From CAYJNO01 sp964371715 (GTDB lineage Bacteria > Bacillota_I > Bacilli_A > Erysipelotrichales > Erysipelotrichaceae), in contig CAYJNO010000052.1 in assembly GCA_964371715.1 (NCBI GenBank), forward strand, positions 1 to 8,653: a stretch of DNA of 8,653 nucleotides, given 5' to 3'. The translations under genes were made by a program, and so were the position numbers. Numbering within the stretch: position 1 is the first letter of the stretch; each line of letters starts with the position of its first letter. The notes below the pieces were generated by a model. It saw only the letters and a program-made list of their open reading frames with translations, did not search any database and was not told where the DNA came from. Shown one piece after another: positions 1 to 6,675 of the stretch.

Positions 1-12
1 CCTCTAGTTAGG

Positions 13-40
13 ATTATGAAAAACCATAGTTTTTCATAAT
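13..40. repeat. AT-rich perfect inverted repeat (possible terminator)
   Basis: Arms at 13-24 and 29-40 pair over 12 bp with a 4-nt loop (CATA at 25-28). It lies about 120 bp beyond the stop of the small membrane protein gene, in a 161-bp stretch where I see no gene on either strand. On the plus strand the hairpin is followed by TTATAATTTT, a weak U-rich tail. On the minus strand no T-run follows, although the second arm itself has five T's. It could end the MerR operon or a plus-strand transcript, or be a simple structured spacer. The stem is real in the sequence; the function is inferred. Confidence 0.4.
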
Positions 41-161
41 TTATAATTTTATCTTTCCACCAATGATTATATTAATAAATATCTTTACGAAAACTTTTAT
101 GTTTATCAAATTATGTTTAATATTAATTTTATCCTTTTATATAATTATAATTACTTTTTCA

Positions 162-371
162 TCACCACTTACCTTTTTTCATTCTTCCAATTGTCAAAAT
201 AACAAAAAATGCTATGACTACAATCAATAATGATATCCATAATGGTGAAAAGACCATGAACCAGCTTATTGAAATCAACTTGAACAGTTTCAGCACAATT
301 AAAATTAATGTGACACTTGATATGAGTCCTAATCCACTTCTTCTTGAGTTATTATTCATTTTTTTTGCCAT
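162..371 (-). CDS. Small two-helix membrane protein, transmembrane Fragile-X-F-like (Tmemb_185A type)
   Basis: This 69-aa protein has a basic, Asn-rich N-terminus and two hydrophobic segments at about residues 14-34 and 36-62 (counting from the chosen start), ending in a basic RMKKGKW tail. The pattern LKL...SWFMVFSPLWISLLI resembles the small bacterial proteins annotated as transmembrane Fragile-X-F (Tmemb_185A). That family has no firm biochemical role in bacteria. I chose the ATG at 371, because an upstream in-frame GTG (380) lies inside the Shine-Dalgarno AGAGGTG (378-384), which is 8 nt from the ATG. The gene follows the MerR regulator by 27 bp and is probably its co-transcribed partner, located in the cytoplasmic membrane. 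The family assignment is from recalled motif similarity and is moderately sure; any role in a MerR-sensed stress is inference. Confidence 0.75.
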   Translation of the reverse strand: MAKKMNNNSRRSGLGLISSVTLILIVLKLFKLISISWFMVFSPLWISLLIVVIAFFVILTIGRMKKGKW

Positions 372-377
372 ATTATT

Positions 378-384
378 CACCTCT
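378..384 (-). promoter_or_regulatory. Ribosome binding site fixing the small membrane protein start
   Basis: AGAGGTG on the minus strand, 8 nt (counted from AGAGG) before ATG 371. The alternative GTG codon at 380 is part of this site, so it cannot be the start. Confidence 0.75.
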
Positions 385-398
385 AATTATTATTAACC

Positions 399-1262
399 CT
401 AATCAATATTAGAAAATTCATCCAAAAAAAGCTTATTAGCAATTTCTAATTGATTCGAATAAGCTTCATAAGAAGGACTTAATTTTTTCATCGAAGAAAT
501 AAAAATTTCGTTATATCCATTCGACTCATTAAAAACTTTCATTAATTCCATCAATTTAAATCCTGGTGAATTTTTATATTCCTCTGTCTTTTTATATTCT
601 TGATATTGATGTAGCATTTCTTTATTTTTAGATAAATATTCTTTAGGATTATCAGTTAATTGTTTTGTTGATTCGATTATCGAAGATATTTGCTGTGTTC
701 CTATATTATTTGTAAATTCATTTAAATATTCTTCTAATTCACTTGGAATATCTAAATCAGGTAAATTATCTAAAAATGATATAATAGTTTCATATGCCAA
801 TTGTTGCTCATCGCTTATAATTGGCTCATCCAAAAACCTTGCAAAATGAAGACAAATAAATCTTCCATAACAACCCGGAAATACAGTTAACAACTTCTCT
901 GAAATAGTTCTATTTTGATCAAGTGAATATAACTCAACAGAGATATCATCATACGTAGATCCTTGACTTAGTTTATCTAAAATTTTCATTTTTACTGCAT
1001 CATTTTTGATATCCAGTTCTCTTTTTATAGATATGTTACGCAGTGTTGAATTTGATTTATCATTCAGAATTAGCCTAATATCTTCTATTGAAATATTGAG
1101 CCTTCTTAGTACACTGATTTTATTTAATATATCTATATCTTGATTAGTATAATTTCGATATCCATTTTCTAAAACACTAGGAACAACCAATCCTTGCAAA
1201 GTATAATATTCAATTGCTTTTTTAGTTAATTTCGTTATTTTACTTACTTCATTTATTTTCAT
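399..1262 (-). CDS. MerR-family transcriptional regulator with large C-terminal effector domain
   Basis: This 287-aa cytoplasmic DNA-binding regulator has an N-terminal MerR winged helix at residues 1-70: KINEVSKIT (helix-turn-helix start), AIEYYTLQGLV, then NGYRNYT (wing) and a helix ending DIRLIL. A charged linker (about 70-110) would be the dimerisation coiled coil. The roughly 180-residue C-terminus has the FPGCYGRF and LHFARFLDEP motifs. It lacks the paired cysteines of metal sensors, so a hydrophobic or drug-like ligand, or a membrane-stress signal, is more likely than a metal. The start is ATG 1262: the in-frame GTG at 1271 lies within the Shine-Dalgarno GAGGTG. Its own promoter (1281-1311) has the stretched 19-bp spacer and dyad typical of MerR control, so autoregulation is strongly suggested. 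It is followed by a small membrane protein gene, its likely co-regulated partner. The ligand is unknown. Confidence 0.9.
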   Translation of the reverse strand: MKINEVSKITKLTKKAIEYYTLQGLVVPSVLENGYRNYTNQDIDILNKISVLRRLNISIEDIRLILNDKSNSTLRNISIKRELDIKNDAVKMKILDKLSQGSTYDDISVELYSLDQNRTISEKLLTVFPGCYGRFICLHFARFLDEPIISDEQQLAYETIISFLDNLPDLDIPSELEEYLNEFTNNIGTQQISSIIESTKQLTDNPKEYLSKNKEMLHQYQEYKKTEEYKNSPGFKLMELMKVFNESNGYNEIFISSMKKLSPSYEAYSNQLEIANKLFLDEFSNID

Positions 1263-1268
1263 ATTTAT

Positions 1269-1274
1269 CACCTC
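1269..1274 (-). promoter_or_regulatory. Ribosome binding site fixing the MerR regulator start
   Basis: GAGGTG on the minus strand, 8 nt (counted from GAGG) before ATG 1262. It includes the rejected GTG codon at 1271. It also lies only 7-12 nt downstream of the -10 hexamer, so the mRNA 5' end would nearly coincide with the binding site. Confidence 0.75.
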
Positions 1275-1280
1275 ATCAAA

Positions 1281-1311
1281 ATTATAAACTAACCCCTTTG
1301 GTGTTAGTCAA
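1281..1311 (-). promoter_or_regulatory. MerR-type promoter and operator (19-bp spacer)
   Basis: Read on the minus strand, TTGACT (1311-1306) and a perfect TATAAT (1286-1281) are separated by exactly 19 bp (1287-1305). Within it lies an imperfect dyad, 1288-1308, with 8 of 10 positions paired (ACTAAC.CC / GG.GTTAGT). Elongated 19-20 bp spacers occupied by a dyad are the known signature of MerR-family promoters, where the regulator untwists the DNA to realign the hexamers. The promoter sits immediately upstream of the MerR gene, so the regulator most likely controls its own gene and the membrane protein gene. The sequence elements are seen directly; binding is inferred. Confidence 0.82.
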
Positions 1312-1314
1312 ACA

Positions 1315-1330
1315 ATATGTTTAAACATAT
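1315..1330. repeat. 16-bp perfect palindrome, candidate operator
   Basis: ATATGTTTAAACATAT is a perfect 16-bp palindrome. Its half-site recurs as TTAAACATAT at 1379-1388. The two copies flank the plus-strand promoter at 1345-1373: the palindrome lies upstream of its -35 and the half-site overlaps its expected transcription start. The placement suits an operator for some regulator, perhaps the winged-helix protein encoded nearby or the MerR protein. The DNA is AT-rich, so part of the symmetry could be chance. Confidence 0.45.
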
Positions 1331-1344
1331 AAATTTATTTTGCG

Positions 1345-1373
1345 TTGACATTAAATCATAATAAATATATAAC
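1345..1373 (+). promoter_or_regulatory. Strong sigma-A-like promoter on the plus strand, no gene assigned
   Basis: A perfect -35 hexamer TTGACA (1345-1350) and a good -10 TATAAC (1368-1373) are separated by the optimal 17 bp. Transcription would start near 1380 and run to the right, toward and antisense to the end of the mobilization operon. Plus-strand ORFs behind it are short and lack ribosome binding sites, so the product could be an antisense or small RNA, or the promoter may be fortuitous. It is divergent from the MerR promoter, with the two -35 hexamers 33 bp apart. Hexamers and spacing are seen; activity is inferred. Confidence 0.55.
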
Positions 1374-1407
1374 AGTAGTTAAACATATTATTTTATTTAC
1401 TTTTCTT

Positions 1408-1539
1408 TTAGTTTATATACTTAATGATACCTACTATTTGCACAATACCATTAGGCACGCACTTTGCACACTTACCTCTTTTTGAACCAATGATATTTTT
1501 ATTTAATAATTTGATACAAGTTTGACGTTTTTCCTCCAT
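1408..1539 (-). CDS. Possible 43-aa CxxC small protein overlapping the winged-helix gene
   Basis: An ATG at 1539 opens a 43-codon frame that begins MEEKRQTCIKLL, has a KCAKCVPNG segment (CxxC at residues 24 and 27, plus Cys8), and ends in a hydrophobic stretch with TAA at 1408-1410. It starts inside the last 41 bp of the winged-helix gene in another frame. No clear Shine-Dalgarno precedes it (AGAAAAG is the best), so translation would rely on coupling to the upstream gene. The composition looks protein-like, but a 43-codon frame is not rare by chance, even in AT-rich DNA. I recognise no family. This could equally be a chance frame or the remnant of a longer gene. Confidence 0.25.
   Translation of the reverse strand: MEEKRQTCIKLLNKNIIGSKRGKCAKCVPNGIVQIVGIIKYIN
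1437..1470. repeat. Pair of TTTGCACA direct repeats
   Basis: TTTGCACA occurs at 1437-1444 and 1463-1470, 26 bp apart start to start, inside the non-coding stretch between the MerR promoter region and the winged-helix gene. On the minus strand it is TGTGCAAA, and the second copy encodes part of the CxxC segment of the possible small ORF. Function unknown. Confidence 0.35.
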
Positions 1540-1765
1540 CTTTTCTATATTGTCTTGTTCTAACAATATAATTATTGTTTTCAAGTTTATTTAAACTTCT
1601 ACTTACAGTTGTCATATTAATATGCAGATTTCTTGATATAGTTTTTATTGAATGAAAACACCTATTATATTTTGCTCCATTCTTTTCTAAGTAGAAGTAA
1701 ACAAGTATTGCACTAGCAGGTAACCCACTTTTATAGATTGGATTATTTTCATAAAAGCTACTCAT
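1499..1765 (-). CDS. Small winged-helix (HTH) DNA-binding protein
   Basis: This 88-aa protein consists almost entirely of one winged helix. It starts SSFYENNPIYKSGLPASAILVYFYL, a helical segment as in replication-initiator-type and MarR/Rrf2-like winged helices. A helix-turn-helix at about residues 42-63 follows (TISRNLHINMTTVSRSLNKLENN). The wing NYIVRTRQYRKDGGKTSNLYQI has the T-S-N-L-Y ending common to such proteins in Bacillota mobile elements. The ATG at 1765 overlaps the coupling-protein stop as ATGA, and there is no strong ribosome binding site, so translation is probably coupled. As last gene of the mobilization operon it may repress or modulate transfer genes, possibly at the operon promoter or at the 1315-1330 palindrome. 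The fold is fairly sure; the target is unknown. Confidence 0.85.
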   Translation of the reverse strand: MSSFYENNPIYKSGLPASAILVYFYLEKNGAKYNRCFHSIKTISRNLHINMTTVSRSLNKLENNNYIVRTRQYRKDGGKTSNLYQIIK

Positions 1766-3450
1766 ATTTTTATCTGAACCCTTTCTTCTTTATCACTAAT
1801 ACCAAACTTTCCAAGTAATTTTATTGTATCAACATATTTAACATTTTTAGATAATTTGCTTTCTACAATATATTTATTATTAAACCTTACACCCCAATTT
1901 AGAAATAAAGGTAGGTTTGTTTTTATCGGTTTAGTTCCTTCTTTTATAACTATAAAATCACCTTTATTCATCGACCTTAATTCATCAGTTGTCATTAAAG
2001 GTCTTTCTATCATTTGCATACTTTGCGATTCTTGATTCTTACCTTTACTAATACTTCCACTAAGAACAGTTTTATTACCTAAACTTTTTGATATTAAATC
2101 TGCCGTATTTGATATGGGTGCAAATCCACCTGCAATTGTATTTTTACAGTTTTCTACAATAATATCAGTTCCCTCTTTTCCATAATTTTTTTCTAATTGT
2201 GCCAATGATTGAATAATTGCTACAATTGATATTCCTCTAGATCTTGCAGCACTAAACATCATTTCAATTGAATCTATTGGAGGGATTGTACCAATTTCAT
2301 CTAAATAGAACATCATTCTTCTTTTACTTTGCTTATCACCTTCATCATATACACTCAAAATTTCACGATATAATTGTTGAATGATTAAACTTGCAATAAA
2401 ATATTTTGTATTATCTTCTTCTGGTAAAACAACAAATATTGCACTTTTTTCATAATAAAACTTCTCAGCATCAATAGCTGTATCAAAGCATAGTGTTTGT
2501 TCAAGTTCAGAATCTATAAATGAATTCAATCTTGATAGTGCTGTTGATAATATAGAATAGATTGATGCATCACTAGTATTAAGAGCACTACCTGCAAACC
2601 ATTTTGCTTTATGGTTATCTGGTAGTTTTTTTATTAGCTCTTTTATCTTCATTGTTTTTGTATTTGGGATATGTTCACTTAAATCTTGAATTAGTTTAAA
2701 GACAGAGACTATATGTCTTTCATCTTTTTCACCAAACTCAGCTAGAATTAAGATTACTGCAGTCAATAAACTTTCAGCAGAATCATAAAAGAATTGATTT
2801 TGTCCATAGCTTTTATCTTCAGATGATATTATCGTTTTTGAAATTATCTTCGCATATTTTTCAGCTTTAGATTTTGAATCTAAACTACTATCTTTTAAAT
2901 GAATATCCATATATTTATTAACTAAATGAAGCATATTAAAGTGGTCACTTTCTAGCGGGTTTCTAAGATCAATAACTGAAATATTATAACCATAATAATC
3001 TTTTGCTATAGAAGCATAATTCCTATACAAATCACCTTTCGTATCAGTACAAAAAAATGACATTCCACTAGCACATGCATATTCTAAATTTGGATATAAG
3101 AAATATGCTGTTTTACCAGATCCTGCAGATGCAATCATAAGTGTATGAGTATCTGTATCATCCACTAACGCATAATGATTGTTACCTTTTTTTAAATAAC
3201 CTAAAATAATTCCTTGTATCTTTGGTCTTGAATTATTTTCTCGCCAGGAGTTTACATCGTACTTAACAAAGGAATATGCTTTTTTCACTTCTTTATCAGT
3301 AGCAAATCTTGCTGTACCATGTTGGCCATCTCCTACTGTTTTACTTTTAATTGAATTTAAACTAACACTTTTATTACTTAATAAAATAACTATTAAAAGC
3401 ATTGACCCTAAAAGTATAATCAAAATAAAGCTATTCACATAAATCACCAT
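1762..3450 (-). CDS. VirD4/TraG-type type IV secretion coupling protein (T4CP)
   Basis: This 562-aa hexameric ATPase of the inner membrane docks the relaxase-DNA complex onto a conjugation channel. Walker A is ASAGSGKT (107-114). A TDTKGDLYRNY segment (135-145) follows. Walker B is MMFYLDE (379-385, Asp384-Glu385) followed by IGTIPPI, then RSRGISIVAIIQSLAQL (403-419) with the sensor Gln414. The GTARFAT motif (45-51) is typical of the family. Only one N-terminal membrane helix (about 4-25) is present, whereas most VirD4 proteins have two. An in-frame stop lies directly upstream, so no longer start exists. The start ATG 3450 lies 20 bp inside the preceding gene and has only a weak ribosome binding site. 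The C-terminus is short, without an obvious all-alpha extension. The gene sits in the relaxase operon, as expected for a cognate coupling protein. Confidence 0.95.
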   Translation of the reverse strand: MVIYVNSFILIILLGSMLLIVILLSNKSVSLNSIKSKTVGDGQHGTARFATDKEVKKAYSFVKYDVNSWRENNSRPKIQGIILGYLKKGNNHYALVDDTDTHTLMIASAGSGKTAYFLYPNLEYACASGMSFFCTDTKGDLYRNYASIAKDYYGYNISVIDLRNPLESDHFNMLHLVNKYMDIHLKDSSLDSKSKAEKYAKIISKTIISSEDKSYGQNQFFYDSAESLLTAVILILAEFGEKDERHIVSVFKLIQDLSEHIPNTKTMKIKELIKKLPDNHKAKWFAGSALNTSDASIYSILSTALSRLNSFIDSELEQTLCFDTAIDAEKFYYEKSAIFVVLPEEDNTKYFIASLIIQQLYREILSVYDEGDKQSKRRMMFYLDEIGTIPPIDSIEMMFSAARSRGISIVAIIQSLAQLEKNYGKEGTDIIVENCKNTIAGGFAPISNTADLISKSLGNKTVLSGSISKGKNQESQSMQMIERPLMTTDELRSMNKGDFIVIKEGTKPIKTNLPLFLNWGVRFNNKYIVESKLSKNVKYVDTIKLLGKFGISDKEERVQIKI

Positions 3451-3652
3451 ACTCTACTTCTTCACTTACAATCTCTACATATTCATCGATTATACTTAAT
3501 GCTTCTTCATAACTGTTTGAGTTAAATACTCTACTAGTCATCTCTGTAGCACTTTCATGTTGTTCATTATCTTTTAATGATTTACTAGCAATTGATACTA
3601 AATTAAATATATTTCCATTTGCACCTATTAATGGTGCATTTACCTTTTTCAT
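3431..3652 (-). CDS. Small conserved mobile-element protein next to the coupling protein
   Basis: This 73-aa soluble acidic protein begins APLIGANGNIFNLVSIASKSLK and continues with a helical region (SATEMTSRVFNSNSYEEALSIIDEYVEIVS) and an acidic tail. I recall similar short proteins with the xPLIGxxGNIFNLxxIA start beside VirD4 genes in clostridial integrative elements, but know no assigned function. There is no membrane segment or catalytic motif. ATG 3652 overlaps the preceding stop as ATGA and has a good ribosome binding site (AGAGGTG). Its 3' end overlaps the coupling-protein start by 20 bp, so its translation may drive that of the ATPase. It could be an adaptor or regulator of the coupling protein; this is inference from position only. 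Confidence 0.8.
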   Translation of the reverse strand: MKKVNAPLIGANGNIFNLVSIASKSLKDNEQHESATEMTSRVFNSNSYEEALSIIDEYVEIVSEEVEYGDLCE

Positions 3653-4941
3653 ATTTCACCTCTTATAATTAAAAAAACATGAGTATGTAAGCAAACATTT
3701 GCTAAACTCATGTAATCTTTTATTAACTTCCTTTTATCTTCTTCATTATATATTTTTTTATAATATACTGTTTCTTTTATTTTTTTAATGTGTGATGCAA
3801 TTTTAAAATACTTTTTATCATCTGCAATACCTGCAAATTTATCGTCTACACATAACATTTCACTTATTTCTTTTACAGTATATTTTTCTCCTAAATTTCG
3901 ATATTGTTGCATCACTAAAAAGAAACATATTTTTGACACTTCTAGAAGCGATGCTATAGCTTTTGCTTTTGAAGTTTTATTTTTAGAATCAATGTTGTAT
4001 AAGAAGTAAGAAACTACTTCGAATAATTCTTTATAATGCTTATCCTTTTCAGTAAGTGATTGTTTATTTATTATTCTTAAACCATCTTCATACATTACTT
4101 TAAAATCTTCTTTTATTCCTCTTATTACTGATAAATTATTTTTATATTTTATGTCTTCATTAAAATCTTTATATTTAGGTATTATTACAGTTACTTTTTC
4201 TTTATATAACTCAATAAGCTCTGCAACCGCCTTTTGACCATAATAGTCATTATCTAAACAACAAATTATTTCATCATAGTTGTCTACTATTTTATTAATC
4301 GCTTTAAATGATAAACCACATAATGATACGTATGAATTTGATTTCCAATCTTCTTTATTTAACGTAATATATGATAACAAATCAATTGGACCTTCAAATA
4401 CAAATAATTTATTTGATGTTCCTATATGCCTAAACGTATATTCAAAATCTCCTAAATTTTTCTTTGTAACATTTCCTCCATCATTTGATGACCTTATAAT
4501 GACATGCTTAGTTTCATCATTTTCTTTACCAACAAATATGCACGAATGATATTTATAACTTTCATATAATGTTCCTTCATTTATAAAATAATCTAGTATT
4601 TCTTCATCAATAAATCTATCATAAATCAGATATTTTCTTACTATTTTATTATCATTATTCTTTTTTGGTATATAGAGCTTATCATCTATTGCATCCACAT
4701 CAAAATTATCATATAAGAAATCTATTGCTTCTTTTTCTGTATAGTTATAAAAATATGTCAAAAAATCTACTGATAGTCCACCTTTTTTTTCCGAAAATCT
4801 ATACCACTTATTTTGATTAAATTTTACTGATGAGTGTTTACCCCATTCATATTTACCGCTTTTATTAACATGTAATTCTTCATTTAACTTTAATAAAATA
4901 TCTACAATATATACTTTATTAGCATTCCATTTGCTCTTCAT
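3649..4941 (-). CDS. DUF3991/Toprim primase-like protein
   Basis: This 430-aa protein has an N-terminal region (about 25-80: YEWGKHSSV, NKWYRFS..GGLSVDFL, EAIDFL) matching the degenerate CHC2-like domain of DUF3991/Toprim proteins. It lacks the zinc-binding cysteines. A DUF3991-like segment follows (about 100-172), then a Toprim fold. The Toprim fold has KLFVFEGPIDLLSY (Glu183), DEIICCLDNDYYGQKA (the DxD pair Asp230/Asp232) and KYKDFNEDI. These acidic residues bind Mg2+ in DnaG-type primases. The C-terminal 150 residues are helical and unassigned. Such proteins are typical of Bacillota mobile elements and may prime the complementary strand of transferred DNA or assist replication. The ATG at 4941 shares one base with the relaxase stop (TAATG) and has AGGAG 7 nt upstream. 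Domain calls are confident; the primase activity is inferred. Confidence 0.85.
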   Translation of the reverse strand: MKSKWNANKVYIVDILLKLNEELHVNKSGKYEWGKHSSVKFNQNKWYRFSEKKGGLSVDFLTYFYNYTEKEAIDFLYDNFDVDAIDDKLYIPKKNNDNKIVRKYLIYDRFIDEEILDYFINEGTLYESYKYHSCIFVGKENDETKHVIIRSSNDGGNVTKKNLGDFEYTFRHIGTSNKLFVFEGPIDLLSYITLNKEDWKSNSYVSLCGLSFKAINKIVDNYDEIICCLDNDYYGQKAVAELIELYKEKVTVIIPKYKDFNEDIKYKNNLSVIRGIKEDFKVMYEDGLRIINKQSLTEKDKHYKELFEVVSYFLYNIDSKNKTSKAKAIASLLEVSKICFFLVMQQYRNLGEKYTVKEISEMLCVDDKFAGIADDKKYFKIASHIKKIKETVYYKKIYNEEDKRKLIKDYMSLANVCLHTHVFLIIRGEI

Positions 4942-6272
4942 TATCTATCTCCTAATTTTATTCCTAGATTTATTTTCTTTTTGTTTTGTTCCTTCAATAA
5001 TTTATTATCAGTATATTCTTGGTTATGATGATTATTAATTGATGACTCAATCATGTTTGACACATGACACAACAACTTAAAACTGATTCCTAAATTTAAC
5101 TCTCTTTCTTTTTTGACATATGTAATCGGTAGATTATAATCATTTTCTTGATATTGTTGTTTCACATCAACCTTTATATCTTCTTTTAGCTCTACTTGAT
5201 TATTTACATCAATTTCTAAAGCTAATTTTATTATGTGATTTTTTATAGATCTAAATTCTTTTAGATCATTTAGATTCTTAATTTCTATCACATTATTAGA
5301 ATAAACATTATTAACTTGTTGTTTATATCTGTACCACTTATCAATTAATTCTTTAATTGCTCTATCTTCAGAAACATCAGTTACTATATCATCAACCATT
5401 AATTTTAAACCTTTGGATAAATAACCGTATTGTTTTTTACCTGAAGTATTTTTTAACCTTAAAGCTAACTTAATCATTTTATGTTCTATAATTTCATTGT
5501 TTTCAATTTTAGTTATGCTTTCTCTTTTAATTAGATCTCTAGTTTGTGTTTGTTCTTTATAGAGATGTAACAGCTCATCCTTAAATATTTCATTACCAAA
5601 TAAACTTCTTATTTTATTAATAGATTTTTCTTTTAAATATCCTTCATTTATATCCTTAGAATACATAACTAAATGGATATGAGGATGATGTTTTTCATCA
5701 TGAAAAGCACCATACCACATAAAATTATCTTCTTTAATATCTAAAGCTCTAGCTAGTTCATTTCTATTTGACCTTATCAAGTTTTTCCAACTACTTAACT
5801 GATCAAACGACACTTTCGTAGCATCTTCTCTTTTTAAAGAAACAATAGCTGTCCATACTATTCCATTATGATTTTCAACCTCTTTTAATACTTTACTTAG
5901 ATTATTGACATCATCATCTGAAAAAAGACCGTGAGAACTTTCTTTAGCTACTCTTGGTCTTTCAGCAATATACTTCATATACAAATTTGCATTGTTTGAA
6001 TTATGAATATTACTTTCTTCTATCTTACTTATTAATTCAGATGCATTTGATATTGTTTTATTTTCATTATATATTTTGTATTCTTCTAATCTTTTTATAT
6101 TGTCATTCAAAATACTATCTATATAACTCTTTTGTTTTAATGTGACATATTTGTTTCCAATGAATTCTATATCTTTTATAACTCCATCTCTTTTAGCTAT
6201 ATACTGCATAAAACCACTTCTGTTTTTACCATCTTTTTTCATATATCCACATTTAACAATAATCTTAGCCAT
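4941..6272 (-). CDS. MobP3-family conjugative relaxase
   Basis: This 443-aa transesterase is expected to nick one strand at oriT, stay covalently attached, and pilot it into the recipient. The metal-binding motif is HDEKHHPHIHLVMYS (His196/His198/His200 the likely triad, residues 191-205), preceded by MWYGAFH. The N-terminus GFMQYIAKRDGV (20-31) offers Tyr24 as the candidate nucleophile. A related LYMKYIAERPRV stretch at 97-108, followed by HGLFS, forms a second copy of the motif. The pattern fits the MobP3 branch of MOBP. The C-terminal half is helical with no further enzymatic domain visible. The start ATG 6272 overlaps the ribbon-helix-helix gene by 8 bp; only a weak AGGT lies upstream, so coupling is likely. 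The subfamily call is from motif memory, not a search. Confidence 0.92.
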   Translation of the reverse strand: MAKIIVKCGYMKKDGKNRSGFMQYIAKRDGVIKDIEFIGNKYVTLKQKSYIDSILNDNIKRLEEYKIYNENKTISNASELISKIEESNIHNSNNANLYMKYIAERPRVAKESSHGLFSDDDVNNLSKVLKEVENHNGIVWTAIVSLKREDATKVSFDQLSSWKNLIRSNRNELARALDIKEDNFMWYGAFHDEKHHPHIHLVMYSKDINEGYLKEKSINKIRSLFGNEIFKDELLHLYKEQTQTRDLIKRESITKIENNEIIEHKMIKLALRLKNTSGKKQYGYLSKGLKLMVDDIVTDVSEDRAIKELIDKWYRYKQQVNNVYSNNVIEIKNLNDLKEFRSIKNHIIKLALEIDVNNQVELKEDIKVDVKQQYQENDYNLPITYVKKERELNLGISFKLLCHVSNMIESSINNHHNQEYTDNKLLKEQNKKKINLGIKLGDR

Positions 6273-6675
6273 TTCTTTGATACCTAAATATATCTTCTAT
6301 ATTAAGTTTTCCTGTACTAGATTTAACTTCATCTAAGCATTTTTTTCTAAGCATATTTAATGTATTATCATCAATGTTATTACTAGCAGCAATTATATTC
6401 ATCAGCATTGATAATTCTATACAAAATTTGAACAATATTTTACAAATTCTATCTTCTGTTAAATGGATACTTGATTTAATTACTGTTTCAATGCTTTTAG
6501 ATAAATAATTTACATCTTGTTTTGAATTAAGGTAACCTACATAGAATAGTATTGCTTCTTCTATAAAATCATTTCTCGATTCACTAGAAGTGTTGACTAT
6601 ATTTTCATCACAAATTTTAACAACATCAGGATGCATCATTGTTCCAACTCTTATTCTATTGCTTTTATATTTCAT
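6265..6675 (-). CDS. Ribbon-helix-helix relaxosome accessory protein (MobC-like)
   Basis: This 136-aa protein begins with NRIRVGTMMHPDVV (the DNA-contacting beta strand and first helix) and SRNDFIEEAILFYVGYL (second helix), residues 6-48: a ribbon-helix-helix dimer unit. The C-terminal 85 residues are helical, including a hydrophobic KILFKFCIELSMLMNIIAA stretch suited to oligomerisation. Proteins of this build directly upstream of a relaxase commonly bind oriT, bend it, and help the relaxase melt and nick it; many also repress their own operon. Here the gene overlaps both neighbours (11 bp before, 8 bp after) and lacks a good ribosome binding site. The fold is fairly sure; the MobC-like role is inferred from context. 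Confidence 0.85.
   Translation of the reverse strand: MKYKSNRIRVGTMMHPDVVKICDENIVNTSSESRNDFIEEAILFYVGYLNSKQDVNYLSKSIETVIKSSIHLTEDRICKILFKFCIELSMLMNIIAASNNIDDNTLNMLRKKCLDEVKSSTGKLNIEDIFRYQRNG

Noticed and set aside
1424..1525. Plus-strand 33-codon frame behind the strong promoter
   Set aside because: No Shine-Dalgarno before its ATG, and it overlaps the end of the winged-helix gene antisense. There is nothing to support translation.
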